Shown: one piece after another, positions 17,049 to 25,990 of the stretch
Layout: each line of letters begins with the position of its first letter
How positions within the stretch are numbered: the first letter of the stretch is position 1
Origin: JAYPWI01 sp964629575
Lineage (GTDB): Bacteria; Actinomycetota; Acidimicrobiia; Acidimicrobiales; Poriferisodalaceae
Direction of reading: 5' to 3'
Length of the DNA stretch: 64,000 bases
NCBI GenBank assembly: GCA_964629575.1
Contig: CAZVUM010000004.1
Span: 1 to 64,000 of the forward strand
Program-made: the position numbers and the translations under genes
Notes under the pieces: generated by a model
Databases searched by the model: none
What the model was told of the DNA's origin: nothing
What the model saw: only the letters and a program-made list of their open reading frames with translations

Positions 17049-17861
17049 TCAGCCGGCGAGCAGGCGAGCGTGGGTGAGAAAGCCGGTGTGTCCCACCATG
17101 CGGTGGTCGGGTCGCACCGCGTAGCCGTCGACGTGCCAGCCACGCTGGATCACCTCGATGGTTTCGATCATCGCCCACGGTCCCTCGCCGAGCACCCGCC
17201 TCAGCTGCTGGACCTGCACGATCGAGGGGTTGTAGGCCACGAGGATTCCGCCTCTGCGCAACGCCCCGAGCAAGTGCGGAACGACCTGCCAGGGCTCCGG
17301 GATGTCGAGCACTGCGCGGTCGAATCCGCTGTGCTCGATGCCGTCGTAGGCATCACGCACGTGCACGTTGTAGCGATCGAGCGGCTCGCTCCCGAGGAAT
17401 GCCTCGACGTTCTCGACGGCGTTGTCCGCGAAGTCCTGGCGGAGCTCGTAGCCGGTGATCGATGCACCCGCGCGCAGCAGGGTTGTGGACAACGCCCCCG
17501 ATCCCAGGCCCGACTCGAACACCCGCGCCCCTGGATGGATGTCGGCGAGCATGAGGATGGGCCCGAGGTCTTTGGGGTAGATCACCTGTGCGCCGCGGGG
17601 CATCTTCAGGACGTGGTCAGCGAGGGTGGGCCTCAGCGCGATGAACTTCGCATTCGACACGGTGCGGAACTCGCTTCCCTCCGGCCGGCCGATCACATCG
17701 TCGTGGCGCACGGCACCCGAGTGGGTGTGGAACTCCTTTGCCGGATCGAGTTGCACCAGATAGCGGCGCTGCTTGCTGTCGATCATCACGACGCGGTCCC
17801 CGGCGCGCAGCGTTTCGTGGTCCGGCTGCTCGCCGGTGTCGTCTGAGTTCTCGACGGTCAC
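17049..17861 (-). CDS. trmI: tRNA (adenine58-N1)-methyltransferase TrmI
   Basis: A 270-residue methyltransferase expected to modify A58 in the T-loop of tRNAs. It has the N-terminal beta domain (GDRVVMIDSKQRRYLVQL), FHTHSGAVRHDDVIG, PKDLGPILMLADIHPGARVF, the SAM-binding GLGSGALSTTL, and DIPEPWQVV with the catalytic Asp and Pro. In mycobacteria trmI also lies near mpa and the proteasome genes, so the neighbourhood is conserved. It overlaps the upstream 85-residue gene by four bases. Confidence 0.92.
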   Translation of the reverse strand: MTVENSDDTGEQPDHETLRAGDRVVMIDSKQRRYLVQLDPAKEFHTHSGAVRHDDVIGRPEGSEFRTVSNAKFIALRPTLADHVLKMPRGAQVIYPKDLGPILMLADIHPGARVFESGLGSGALSTTLLRAGASITGYELRQDFADNAVENVEAFLGSEPLDRYNVHVRDAYDGIEHSGFDRAVLDIPEPWQVVPHLLGALRRGGILVAYNPSIVQVQQLRRVLGEGPWAMIETIEVIQRGWHVDGYAVRPDHRMVGHTGFLTHARLLAG

Positions 17862-18115
17862 GGCTTGACCGGTCGGCCTTTGCGGTCCTCCAACAGGTGG
17901 CTGATTCGCAGCGTCTCCCCCGCGGTGAGCTCTCTGCTGTACAGCACCTCGCGCTTGCGCGTTCCCAGGCGTCGCAGGACTCGAATTCCACCCGTGAGGA
18001 TCCCGACCGCGAGCCAGATGCCACTTCCCTTGGCCCCGCGGCTCCAGCCCTCGTCGCCGAGCCGGCGACCGGCCCCGACAACGGGACGACCGAGGGCGCG
18101 TCCGATCCTGCCCAT
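17858..18115 (-). CDS. Hypothetical protein, 85 aa
   Basis: A small basic protein (GRIGRALGRPVVGAGRRLGDEGW) with a short hydrophobic stretch (GIWLAVGILTGGIRVL) and a charged C-terminus (RKREVLYSRELTAGETLRISHL). No family is recognised. ATGA overlap with trmI and one-base overlap with the upstream gene make translation coupling likely, which is the main evidence that it is real. It is probably membrane associated. Confidence 0.6.
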   Translation of the reverse strand: MGRIGRALGRPVVGAGRRLGDEGWSRGAKGSGIWLAVGILTGGIRVLRRLGTRKREVLYSRELTAGETLRISHLLEDRKGRPVKP

Positions 18116-18366
18116 CAGATCCGGATCACCTCGACCACGGTGGTCTTCTTGCGTCCCTTGCTGCGACCGGTCAGGAACACGATGATCAGCAGGAGCACGA
18201 GGATCACCGCCCCGACGGACACAGCGGCGCGAGTCAGCCGCTCGACGCCGTCGTCGACGTCCCCGGTGAACTCCCGGATCTTGTTCTCAATGTCTTCCCG
18301 GGTAATGCGGTCTTCCCGGGTAATGCGGTCCGCGCGATCCGCGCCGTCAGACGCCTTGTCGGCCAT
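18115..18366 (-). CDS. Single-pass membrane protein, 83 aa
   Basis: The soluble N-terminal part is rich in Asp and Arg and contains the duplicated hexapeptide DRITRE. It is followed by one strong membrane helix (SVGAVILVLLLIIVFLTG) and a basic tail (RSKGRKK). The duplication comes from two exact 18-bp units at 18293-18328. No family is recognised. It lies in the trmI operon, one base overlapping the next gene and directly adjacent to the previous one. Confidence 0.6.
   Translation of the reverse strand: MADKASDGADRADRITREDRITREDIENKIREFTGDVDDGVERLTRAAVSVGAVILVLLLIIVFLTGRSKGRKKTTVVEVIRI
18293..18328. repeat. Two 18-bp tandem units
   Basis: tcttcccgggtaatgcgg occurs at 18293-18310 and again at 18311-18328. 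It is in frame and encodes a repeated six-residue unit. Confidence 0.9.
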
Positions 18367-18678
18367 TCAGCTCTTGCTCCCGTCTCGGGCCACCGCAAGG
18401 ATCGCCAGCATCAGAATGAGGGCGGCTCCCGCGACGGTGGCGACATAGGGCACGACCGACCAGTTGCCGTCGAATGCATCGATGGTCTGCAGACCCCTCA
18501 GAAGCGCCAGCAGCAAGAACATGAGCGCCAGCGCCATGCAGACGGCGCCGAGGATGCCGTACTTGAGGTAGCGCCCGAGGCCCTGGAACGGGCCGAGCGT
18601 CTCCTGTTTGGCGTAGTCGCGCAGGGTCGAGACGAGGTCCTTGAACTCCGCGACGAGACCCGAGTCCTTGTCAGCCAT
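18367..18678 (-). CDS. Holin-X-like two-helix membrane protein
   Basis: A 103-residue protein with a short soluble start (LVAEFKDLVSTLRDYAKQET), and two membrane helices (ILGAVCMALALMFLLLALLRG and VVPYVATVAGAALILMLAILA). This layout resembles the actinobacterial holin-X/YqjE-type phage-holin-like families, usually ordinary envelope proteins. ATG at 18678 has AGAGGCAGG upstream. It is the first gene of the operon that ends with trmI and the MarP-like protease. Confidence 0.65.
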   Translation of the reverse strand: MADKDSGLVAEFKDLVSTLRDYAKQETLGPFQGLGRYLKYGILGAVCMALALMFLLLALLRGLQTIDAFDGNWSVVPYVATVAGAALILMLAILAVARDGSKS

Positions 18679-18750
18679 GACCTGCCTCTGGGGGATGATG
18701 CGGGCACCAGCATGCCAGAAGGCGCGACACACGAGACACCGTGGCTTGCC

Positions 18751-19419
18751 TCAGCCTTCGGCGCCCTCGCCATCGGCGTTGCCGCCCGATTGGATCGCCG
18801 CCATCATGAGCGTCTCCACCCCGTCGAGCACGTCGTCGAGGACCCTGAGGCGATCCGATGGTCCTGCCGCGCAGAGGAGTCGCTGACGATCCAACGGGCC
18901 GACGGGCACGCTTCCCGCGAGGCGGTGGCTGAACGCCGAGTCGTCGAGCCCTTCGACAGCGGCGTCGACGTCGATCCCTGCGACGCGGTAGCCGGCCTCG
19001 GCCGCCATCGCTATCACCCTGCGGATCCTCCGAATCGCTTCGGCACGCGTCTCGGGACCGATGGTTTGGTCTTCGTCTGGCCATGACGTCACGAGCGCCC
19101 GCGGGTACGGGTCGTCGGGAAGCCATTCCTCGACGACAACCCTTTCGGTACCGACAGCGATGAGCGCCCACCTCCCGTCCGGGAACTCTTCGTGTTCGAC
19201 GATCGTCGCCAGCGTGGCGACGTCGGTTCGAACGTCCCCGCCGCCGACCTCGCTGCCCCTCTCGATGAGGGCGACCCCGAAGGGTTCGCCGCCGTCGACG
19301 CACCTTCGGGTGAGCGCCCGGTAGCGCTCCTCGAACACGTGGAGAGGGATCGCTCCATCGGGAAGAAGCACCGTGCCGAGCGGGAACATGGGCGTCTCGG
19401 CTCGTTCACGACCCGGCAT
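18751..19419 (-). CDS. LON N-terminal domain protein
   Basis: A 222-residue protein with the substrate-binding LON/PUA-like domain but no ATPase or protease domain. The opening TPMFPLGTVLLPDGAIPLHVFEERYRAL is diagnostic, followed by FGVALIERGSEVGGGD and VGTERVVVEEW. The family is common in actinobacteria and of unknown role. GGAGG precedes the ATG at 19419, which lies inside the 3' end of the PBP4-like gene (14-base overlap), so the two are probably co-transcribed. Confidence 0.85.
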   Translation of the reverse strand: MPGRERAETPMFPLGTVLLPDGAIPLHVFEERYRALTRRCVDGGEPFGVALIERGSEVGGGDVRTDVATLATIVEHEEFPDGRWALIAVGTERVVVEEWLPDDPYPRALVTSWPDEDQTIGPETRAEAIRRIRRVIAMAAEAGYRVAGIDVDAAVEGLDDSAFSHRLAGSVPVGPLDRQRLLCAAGPSDRLRVLDDVLDGVETLMMAAIQSGGNADGEGAEG

Positions 19420-20851
19420 ACAGAACCTCCGTCACGTCCTCCACCGACAGGTCCCCAGGATGCCGGAGAAGTACCGCCACCAGTTCTTCCTGGATGTCGA
19501 GGCCGAGCCTCCCATCGAGAGGGATGCCATTGAGCAGCTGTGCAAAGGTCACGAGACCCCCGTCGGTGACCACGAACCCAGCGAGTCCGTTCACGTTGTT
19601 GAGGAGCCCCGTCTTGGCGAGGAGGCGGCCGGCCGCAGGGTCGTCCTCGAAGCGGTGCTGAAGTGTTCCGGTCTGGTTGGCGATCGGAAGGCCGGCGCCG
19701 AGGTCGCTCCCGACGCCGAACAGATCGAGAAGCGATGTGAGGAGCGGGCACGTGGTCTGGTTTCCTCGGTCCAGCCCGGAGCCGTCGAAGACCACGGGCG
19801 GCGCCTCGGCGGGAAGCAGGTCGCTCACGATTCGAGTGGCCACCGCGGCGCCGACCGAAGTGGACCCCACTCCACCTTCACGCCGACCGAGCTCCTTCAA
19901 AAGCATCTCGGCGGTGTTGTTGTCGCTCTCGCGCAACATCTGTTGCACGATCTCGACCATCGGCGGCGAGTGAAGTTGAGTGAGCACGTCGAGGCCGGCC
20001 GGCGCCACCCCGCTCGCCGTCCCACCTGTCACGAACACGTCGAGCTCGCCCAACTCGAGACGCAGACCGTCGACGAAGTGCCGTGACGGGTCTGGCGCAT
20101 CGCTCCGGCGCGGCGTCCACCGTTCGAAGCCGTCGTTGAGCGTCAACGCCGACAACGGACCGCTGTTGTGTTGAGCTCGGTAGCGCTCGGGCCAAGTCTC
20201 CACGTAACGAACCCGGTCGTAGCGCGTCTCGTCGGCGATGAGGCGGCCGGTGATCCGCGTGACGCCCGCCGCGGCGATCTGCGCGGCGAGGGTTTCGAGG
20301 GATGTCCTCAGCTGCGGTTGGCGCGGGTAGGAGTCTGAGTACTCGGAGGTCGTGATCAATGGGTCGCCACCGCCCACGACGTACACGTTGCCATCGATGA
20401 CGCCGTCGATGAGCGGAGCGTCGGCGAGGACCGTCGTGACCAGCTGCTCGTCGGCAGGGATCGCAGTGAGCGCCGCGGCGGCTGTCACCAGCTTCTGCAC
20501 CGACGCTGGGATCTGCTCCCCGCCGCCTGCGGTGAACACCTGTCGCCCGTCGATGTGAACGTCGAGACAGTACGGCTCGGGCCACGACGCCACCACGGGG
20601 CTGAGCTCGATCGCCAAACGGCGGTCGATCACAGGCCGCACCAGGGCCTCGGGCGCCCGCTCGATGCGCAACAGTGGGACCGCTCCCGTAACGACCGCGG
20701 GTCCCGGTTCGGCCAGGATCGGGGTTCGGAGCGCAGCGGCCTCGATCTCGGCGGCCGAGGCGTCCGAGCGGAGGCCTGACGTCCAGACCACGGGGGCGAT
20801 CGCAGCAACGGTCAGGCCGAGGACGGCGATGACGGTCAGGGCGATGCGCAC
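19406..20851 (-). CDS. PBP4-type D-Ala-D-Ala carboxypeptidase/endopeptidase
   Basis: A 481-residue class C penicillin-binding protein that trims peptidoglycan peptides outside the membrane. An N-terminal anchor or signal (IALTVIAVLGLTVAAIAPVVW) is followed by the three active-site motifs: S117-V-Q-K120, SDN in LRESDNNTAEML, and KTG in LLAKTGLLNN. GTG at 20851 starts right at the membrane segment; the open frame continues upstream antisense to the next genes and was not used. It diverges from the gene at 20933. Confidence 0.88.
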   Translation of the reverse strand: MRIALTVIAVLGLTVAAIAPVVWTSGLRSDASAAEIEAAALRTPILAEPGPAVVTGAVPLLRIERAPEALVRPVIDRRLAIELSPVVASWPEPYCLDVHIDGRQVFTAGGGEQIPASVQKLVTAAAALTAIPADEQLVTTVLADAPLIDGVIDGNVYVVGGGDPLITTSEYSDSYPRQPQLRTSLETLAAQIAAAGVTRITGRLIADETRYDRVRYVETWPERYRAQHNSGPLSALTLNDGFERWTPRRSDAPDPSRHFVDGLRLELGELDVFVTGGTASGVAPAGLDVLTQLHSPPMVEIVQQMLRESDNNTAEMLLKELGRREGGVGSTSVGAAVATRIVSDLLPAEAPPVVFDGSGLDRGNQTTCPLLTSLLDLFGVGSDLGAGLPIANQTGTLQHRFEDDPAAGRLLAKTGLLNNVNGLAGFVVTDGGLVTFAQLLNGIPLDGRLGLDIQEELVAVLLRHPGDLSVEDVTEVLYAGS

Positions 20852-20919
20852 GTCGGCAAGTGTGGCGCCTCGAGGTGGGATCGTTCGAACCGGTGCGTGG
20901 GAGCTGGCGCCTCGGCGAA

Positions 20920-20925
20920 TAGCCT
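20920..20925 (+). promoter_or_regulatory. -10-like TAGCCT, leaderless geometry
   Basis: TAGCCT ends seven bases before the GTG at 20933. This supports that GTG rather than the ATG at 20942. Confidence 0.45.
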
Positions 20926-20932
20926 GCGCCTC

Positions 20933-21322
20933 GTGCAGATCATGTCCGCTCTCTTCGTGGAACACTTCGAGATGCGTCAGGCCGATGGCGGTTCGGCGCG
21001 GCTCGACCTCACCGGCGTGTACTTCAGCCAATCGGCTCCGACACCGTTCCCCGTCTCGCTGACGCCGCACCTGTTGGTGTTGGTGCGGTGCCCCGAGGAC
21101 CATCAGGGGCTCGCTGCCCTGGAGGTGATCTTCCGCAGGGACGGCGACCAGATCGCCCGCAACGTGCAGCCGCTGAGCGTCGAACCGGGCAAGTTCGGCT
21201 ACAACCTCGTCCAGGCGGAGATCGAGTTCGCCGAACCCGGCACCGTCGAAGTCGAGTGCCGCGTCGACCAGGGGCCCGTGACGGCTGTCCCCCTCACCAT
21301 CGGGCCTCCAGCGGACGACTGA
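20933..21322 (+). CDS. Conserved hypothetical protein, 129 aa (DUF6941-like?)
   Basis: A soluble beta-rich protein: LFVEHFEMRQADGG, DLTGVYFSQ, FPVSLTPHLLVLVRCP and a C-terminal half with alternating strands (IEFAEPGTVEVECRVDQG). The general pattern resembles DUF6941-type proteins, which is a tentative match. The start is either GTG 20933, supported by a TAGCCT box, or ATG 20942. It ends three bases before a FIST-domain gene, so the two are likely one operon. Confidence 0.6.
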   Translation: MQIMSALFVEHFEMRQADGGSARLDLTGVYFSQSAPTPFPVSLTPHLLVLVRCPEDHQGLAALEVIFRRDGDQIARNVQPLSVEPGKFGYNLVQAEIEFAEPGTVEVECRVDQGPVTAVPLTIGPPADD

Positions 21323-21325
21323 GCG

Positions 21326-22468
21326 ATGCCCTACGTCGCCTCGCTGTCCGAGCACACCGATCCCGCCGTCGCCGCCGGGGAGGCCATCGGCCAGGTGCTC
21401 GATGCTCTGGGTCCCGAGCCCGACATCGCCTTCGTCTTTCTCTCCGGGGACCACGCGGATGAGATCGACAACATCGTCGGAACCATTCGCCACGTGCTGC
21501 GCCCGGGAATCGTGAGCGGGGCCACCGCGGTCTCGGTCGTGAGCGGGGGACGCGAGATCGAAGAACGGCCCGGTCTTGCACTGTGGGCCGGAAGGCTCTC
21601 GGGCTGGGCCCGCCCGGTACGCGTCGGGGTGCGGCCCACCGATCACGGCGGCGCAGTCCTCGACGAACTCGAGGCAGCGGATGCCCACACGCTGGTACTG
21701 CTTGCCGATCCCTACTCGTTTCCCGTCGATGCGGCGATCGAACTCTGGGCCTCACAGTTCCCAGATCTGTCGATCGTCGGGGGACTCGCCTCAGCAGCTC
21801 ACGTTCCGCGTGGCAACCGGCTGGTGCTCGACGACCACATTCACGATGCAGGCGCAGTCGGCGTCCTGATCGGCGGAAGCACCAGCGTGGTGCCCGTCGT
21901 GAGTCAGGGCTGCCGCCCGATCGGCGATCCCCTGGTGATCACCGACGGCGAGGGCAACCTGATGCGGGCCCTCGGCGGACGGCCTGCGCTGCACCGCCTC
22001 CAGGACGTGTTCGACGCCCTGCCCGACGACGACAAGGTCCTCGTCAACCAGGGCCTTCACATCGGTCGCGTGATCGACGAGCAGCGCGAGGAGTTCACGC
22101 GAGGAGACTTCCTGATCCGGGCCGTCATGGGGGCCGACCAATCGAGCGGAGCGGTGATGATCGGCGAGGAAGCACAGGTCGGCGCAACCGTCCAATTCCA
22201 GGTGCGCGATGCGGCGAGTGCCGACGCCGACCTCCGCGACATGCTCGGACAACAGGAGACGGCCCAAGGTGCGCTGCTGTTCACCTGCAACGGACGGGGC
22301 AGCCACCTGTTCCCCCAACCCGACCACGATGCGTCGCTCGTCGTGGACTCGGTCCTCGGCGGTGCGGTCGCGGGAATGTTCTGCGCCGGCGAGATCGGCC
22401 CGGTAGGCGGGCGAAACTTCGTCCACGGCTTCACGGCATCGACCGCGCTGTTCCGCGACGAGTCCTGA
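21326..22468 (+). CDS. FIST domain sensor protein
   Basis: A 380-residue protein with FIST_N (DIAFVFLSGDHADEIDNIVGTIR, SGATAVSVVSGGREIE, SIVGGLAS) and FIST_C (GALLFTCNGRGSHLF, FCAGEIGPVGGRNFVHGFTAS). FIST domains are thought to bind small ligands such as amino acids and usually feed signalling enzymes. Here no kinase or cyclase domain is attached, so the partner is unknown; the 129-residue protein three bases upstream is the best candidate. No membrane segments. Confidence 0.88.
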   Translation: MPYVASLSEHTDPAVAAGEAIGQVLDALGPEPDIAFVFLSGDHADEIDNIVGTIRHVLRPGIVSGATAVSVVSGGREIEERPGLALWAGRLSGWARPVRVGVRPTDHGGAVLDELEAADAHTLVLLADPYSFPVDAAIELWASQFPDLSIVGGLASAAHVPRGNRLVLDDHIHDAGAVGVLIGGSTSVVPVVSQGCRPIGDPLVITDGEGNLMRALGGRPALHRLQDVFDALPDDDKVLVNQGLHIGRVIDEQREEFTRGDFLIRAVMGADQSSGAVMIGEEAQVGATVQFQVRDAASADADLRDMLGQQETAQGALLFTCNGRGSHLFPQPDHDASLVVDSVLGGAVAGMFCAGEIGPVGGRNFVHGFTASTALFRDES

Positions 22469-22535
22469 AAACCGCCTCGGATAAAGACCGGAGCCAAGGA
22501 CGCCCCCGGCTAGGATCCCCGCGTTGGGAGGCCAT

Positions 22536-24488
22536 GTGACGACCGATCTCGAGACCCGCCAGATCAACGTGGTGCGCGCCCTCGCGCTCGACGCGGTCGC
22601 CAAGGCGAACAGCGGACACAGCGGAACCGCGACGGCTCTCGCACCGCTCGCCCACGTGCTGTTCACGCGCACGATGAGCTACGACGCGTCGCACCCCGAG
22701 TGGCCCGACCGCGATCGCTTCATCCTGTCCGCCGGCCATGCGTCGATGCTCCTGTACTCGATGCTGTACCTGACCGGTCACGGACTCGAGCTGAGCGACA
22801 TCGAGGACTTCCGCCAGTGGGGGTCTGCGACGCCTGGTCACCCCGAGGTCGGCGTGACCCCAGGTGTCGAGGTCACCACGGGACCACTGGGGCAGGGCAT
22901 CGCCAACGCAGTCGGAATGGCGCTGGCCGAGCGGCATCTTCGGGCGCGGTTGGGCGCGGACATCTGCGATCACCGCATCTACTGCATCGCCGGCGACGGC
23001 GACCTCATGGAGGGCGTGAGTCACGAAGCCGCCTCCCTCGCCGGCCATCAGCAGCTCGGCCGTCTCGTCGCGGTGTACGACGACAATCGGATCACCATCG
23101 ACGGCACGACCGATCTGGCCTACAGCGACGATGCGCCCAGCCGCTTCCGGTCATATGGATGGCATGTCGAGGACCTCGGCGAGGCGTCGGAGGACTGCGA
23201 CGCCCTCGAAGCCGCCCTCGACCGCGCCGGAGCGGTGGAGGACCAGCCCTCGCTCGTCGTCGTGCGCAGCCACATCGGATTCCCGGCCCCGAACGCCGTC
23301 GACACTCCGGGCGCCCATGGGGCGATCACGGACGCTGAAGAGATCGCCGCCACAAAGGTGGCGATGGACATGGACCCCGAGGCGTTCTTCGCCGTCCCGT
23401 CCGATGTCCTCGAGGCGTACCGGGCCGCCGGCCTACGCGGCTCGGAGCGGCGCGAGGCGTGGGAGAAGCAGCTTGCCGACAGCGGATCGGACCACGAACG
23501 GCTCGACGCCCTGCTGACCGGCCGCGGCGTTCCCGGGTGGGCCGAGTCCCTGCCGACCTACGAGGCCGGGGCCTCCGTCGCGACGCGCAAGGCCAACAAC
23601 CAGGTCCTCGACGCCATCGCAGATGTCGTGCCCGGCATCGTGTCCGGCGCGGCAGACCTCACGGGCAACACCGGCACCGATATCGCCGCCGACGTCATGA
23701 CCCCCGAGGCACCCGCCGGACGCAAGCTCTACTACGGAGTGCGCGAGCACGGCATGGGGTCGATCGCCAACGGCATGGCCCTTCACGGTGGCGTGCTCCC
23801 CGTCGTCGGGACCTTCCTCGTGTTCGCCGACTACATGCGGCCTGCGGTGCGCATGGCCGCCCTCAGCCACGCCAAGGTGGCCTTCGTATGGAGCCACGAT
23901 TCGATCGGCGTCGGCGAAGACGGCCCAACCCATCAGCCGGTCGAGCACGTTGCGTCGCTGCGCGCCATTCCCGACCTGCCGGTCATTCGTCCCGCCGATG
24001 CCAACGAGGTCGCCCAGGCCTGGGGCGTTGTGGTCGAGCGCGACGGCCCCACTGCACTCATCCTGACCAGACAGAACGTTCCCGTGCTCGAGGGCACCGC
24101 CCGCGAGGGCCAGGTGGAGCGCGGCGCCTACGTCCTCATCGATGCACCCGAGCCCGCGGTCATCTTGGCCGGAACGGGCAGCGAGGTGCAGCTCTGCGTC
24201 GACGCCGCCGCGTCGCTCGCCGAGGCCGGGATCGCCTCGCGTGTCGTGTCGATGCCGTCGTGGGAGCTCTTCGAGGCCCAAGACGACGAGTACCGGGACG
24301 AGGTGCTGCTCGAGGGCGTGCCTGTGGTGGGAGTCGAGGCAGGGGTGTCGCTCGGATGGGATCGCTACGCCGACCTCACCGTGACGATCGATCGCTTCGG
24401 AGCGAGCGCACCCGGCGACGTCGCGATGGAAGAGCTCGGCTTCACCGCCGACGCCGTGGAGCGAGCAGCCCGCTCGCTGATCATCTGA
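22536..24488 (+). CDS. tkt: Transketolase
   Basis: A 650-residue thiamine diphosphate enzyme of the pentose phosphate pathway that moves two-carbon units between sugar phosphates. NSGHSGTATALAP, SAGHASMLLYSMLYL, TGPLGQGIANAVGMA and IAGDGDLMEGVSHEA (GDG...N cofactor motif) are in the N-terminal domain; REHGMGSIANGMALHGG and SHDSIGVGEDGPTHQPVEH in the second. GTG at 22536 is preceded by GGGAGG; an ATG two bases upstream meets a stop at once. A TAGGAT box lies at 22511. Transaldolase follows after 11 bases. Confidence 0.95.
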   Translation: MTTDLETRQINVVRALALDAVAKANSGHSGTATALAPLAHVLFTRTMSYDASHPEWPDRDRFILSAGHASMLLYSMLYLTGHGLELSDIEDFRQWGSATPGHPEVGVTPGVEVTTGPLGQGIANAVGMALAERHLRARLGADICDHRIYCIAGDGDLMEGVSHEAASLAGHQQLGRLVAVYDDNRITIDGTTDLAYSDDAPSRFRSYGWHVEDLGEASEDCDALEAALDRAGAVEDQPSLVVVRSHIGFPAPNAVDTPGAHGAITDAEEIAATKVAMDMDPEAFFAVPSDVLEAYRAAGLRGSERREAWEKQLADSGSDHERLDALLTGRGVPGWAESLPTYEAGASVATRKANNQVLDAIADVVPGIVSGAADLTGNTGTDIAADVMTPEAPAGRKLYYGVREHGMGSIANGMALHGGVLPVVGTFLVFADYMRPAVRMAALSHAKVAFVWSHDSIGVGEDGPTHQPVEHVASLRAIPDLPVIRPADANEVAQAWGVVVERDGPTALILTRQNVPVLEGTAREGQVERGAYVLIDAPEPAVILAGTGSEVQLCVDAAASLAEAGIASRVVSMPSWELFEAQDDEYRDEVLLEGVPVVGVEAGVSLGWDRYADLTVTIDRFGASAPGDVAMEELGFTADAVERAARSLII

Positions 24489-24499
24489 ATCGGAGAGCC

Positions 24500-25627
24500 G
24501 TGACCGAACCGAGTGTGACCCCACCCAACCGGCTGATGTCGCTCTTCGAGCAGGAGGGCCAGAGTCCCTGGCTCGACAACCTGCGACGCGGCTGGATCAC
24601 GAGCGGTGAGCTCGATCGCTGGGTGGAGGACGGAATCCGCGGCCTGACGTCCAACCCGGCCATCTTCCAGAAGGCCATCGACGGCAGCGCCGACTACGAC
24701 GACCAGTTCGGCGAACTCGTGCGCGGGGGCGCCACCACCGAGACCGCGTACTGGAACCTCGTGACCAGCGACATCGAGAGCGCGCTGACGGCTCTCCGGC
24801 CTGTGTATGACGCATCGGGCGGCGCAGACGGTTTCGTGTCTGTCGAGGTCGATCCGGGCCTCGCCCGCGACACCGAAGGCACGACCAAGGCCGCCCGCGA
24901 GCTGCACGAGCTGATCTCGCGCCCCAACCTCATGGTGAAGATCCCCGGTACCGCCGAGGGGTTGCCGTCGATTCGTCAGATGATCTCCGAGGGTCGATCG
25001 ATCAACGTCACCCTGATCTTCTCGGTGCCTCGGTACCGCGAGGTCACGGAGGCCTACATCGGCGGGCTCGAGGAGGCGGTCGCGGCCGGCGCGGAGGACC
25101 TGTCGCACATCTCGAGCGTGGCGTCGTTCTTCATCAGCCGCACCGACACCGAGATCGACCGCCGCCTTGGCGACATCGGCACCGACGCTGCCTCGGCGCT
25201 TCAGGGCCAGGCTGCCGTCGCCCAGGGCCAGGTTGCCTACGCGGCGTTCGCCGAGACCTTCAGCGGTCCACGCTGGGAAGCGCTCGCCGCCCGGGGCGCT
25301 CGGGTTCAGCGGCCGTTGTGGGCGTCCACGAGCACCAAGAACCCGACCTACCGGGACACCCTGTACGTCGATGAGCTCATCGGCCCGGACACCGTCAACA
25401 CGATGCCGGATGCGACGATCGAGGCGTTCGTGGATCGCGGCACGGTGGCCCGCACGATCGACGCCGATCCCGCCGCTGCCCAAGGAGTCCTCGACGCCGT
25501 CACCGCGCTCGGAGTCGACCTCGACGACGTGGCCGCGGTGCTCGAAGAAGAGGGCGTCAGCGCGTTCGTGAAGAGCTTCGACGAGCTGCTCCAGAGCCTC
25601 GAGGCCAAGGCAGACTCGCTCCGCTGA
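24500..25627 (+). CDS. tal: Transaldolase
   Basis: A 375-residue TIM-barrel enzyme transferring dihydroxyacetone units in the pentose phosphate pathway. GLTSNPAIFQKAI near residue 49, VSVEVDPGLA, and LMVKIPGTAEG with the Schiff-base Lys147 are diagnostic, as are INVTLIFS and ASFFISRTDTEID. The longer actinobacterial type fits. GTG at 24500 has GGAGAG just upstream. It is co-transcribed with tkt. The gene is followed by a 363-base repeat-rich spacer. Confidence 0.94.
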   Translation: MTEPSVTPPNRLMSLFEQEGQSPWLDNLRRGWITSGELDRWVEDGIRGLTSNPAIFQKAIDGSADYDDQFGELVRGGATTETAYWNLVTSDIESALTALRPVYDASGGADGFVSVEVDPGLARDTEGTTKAARELHELISRPNLMVKIPGTAEGLPSIRQMISEGRSINVTLIFSVPRYREVTEAYIGGLEEAVAAGAEDLSHISSVASFFISRTDTEIDRRLGDIGTDAASALQGQAAVAQGQVAYAAFAETFSGPRWEALAARGARVQRPLWASTSTKNPTYRDTLYVDELIGPDTVNTMPDATIEAFVDRGTVARTIDADPAAAQGVLDAVTALGVDLDDVAAVLEEEGVSAFVKSFDELLQSLEAKADSLR

Positions 25628-25639
25628 CGCCGGGCGGCT

Positions 25640-25950
25640 CCGCTGCGGCCCAAAATTTCGACACCGAAGCCGCTCAGAGCGGTGCCAGTGTCGACAGAAG
25701 TCTCACCGGCTCGCCCCATCCGAACTGTCGACAGCCAATCCGGCCCAGCCGGTCTCAGTGTCGAAATCTCGCCAAGGGGCCGGCACACAGCGGCGCAGTC
25801 GGCCGACAGCGAGTGGCGACTCGGCGAAGCCGTGAGCGGGAACCCTTCGGGTTCCTCGAGTTGCTCGCTTCGCTCGCAACTCGCCACGGACGGGGCCATG
25901 GCATTCCGCAGAGGAGCGAGCGAAGCGAGCGACGATTGCGGCAAACGATA
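25640..25950. repeat. Repeat-rich intergenic spacer
   Basis: The gap between tal and the HxlR gene (25628-25990) holds several palindromic pieces and no gene. tttcgacacc near 25655 pairs with ggtctcagtgtcgaaa near 25760, and tgtcgaca occurs twice between them. Then ggcgactcggcgaagccgtg (25815) matches the tandem repeat at 40369, followed by two hairpins and a ggggccatggca segment also shared with the 40-kb repeat. Confidence 0.7.
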
Positions 25951-25974
25951 GTTGCGATTTGCAACTGACCCCCC

Positions 25975-25980
25975 TACGCT
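25975..25980 (+). promoter_or_regulatory. -10-like TACGCT
   Basis: TACGCT ends ten bases before the ATG at 25991. No ribosome binding site is seen, so a very short or absent leader is likely for the HxlR-fbiC operon. Confidence 0.35.
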
Positions 25981-25990
25981 GCCCAACGTC

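Noticed and set aside
20852..21688. An upstream extension of the PBP4-like gene adding about 279 residues
   Set aside because: The added part is antisense to two plausible plus-strand genes and the signal segment begins at GTG 20851.
22440..22535. Possible thiamine-type riboswitch upstream of tkt
   Set aside because: The leader is under 70 bases with no recognisable conserved elements.
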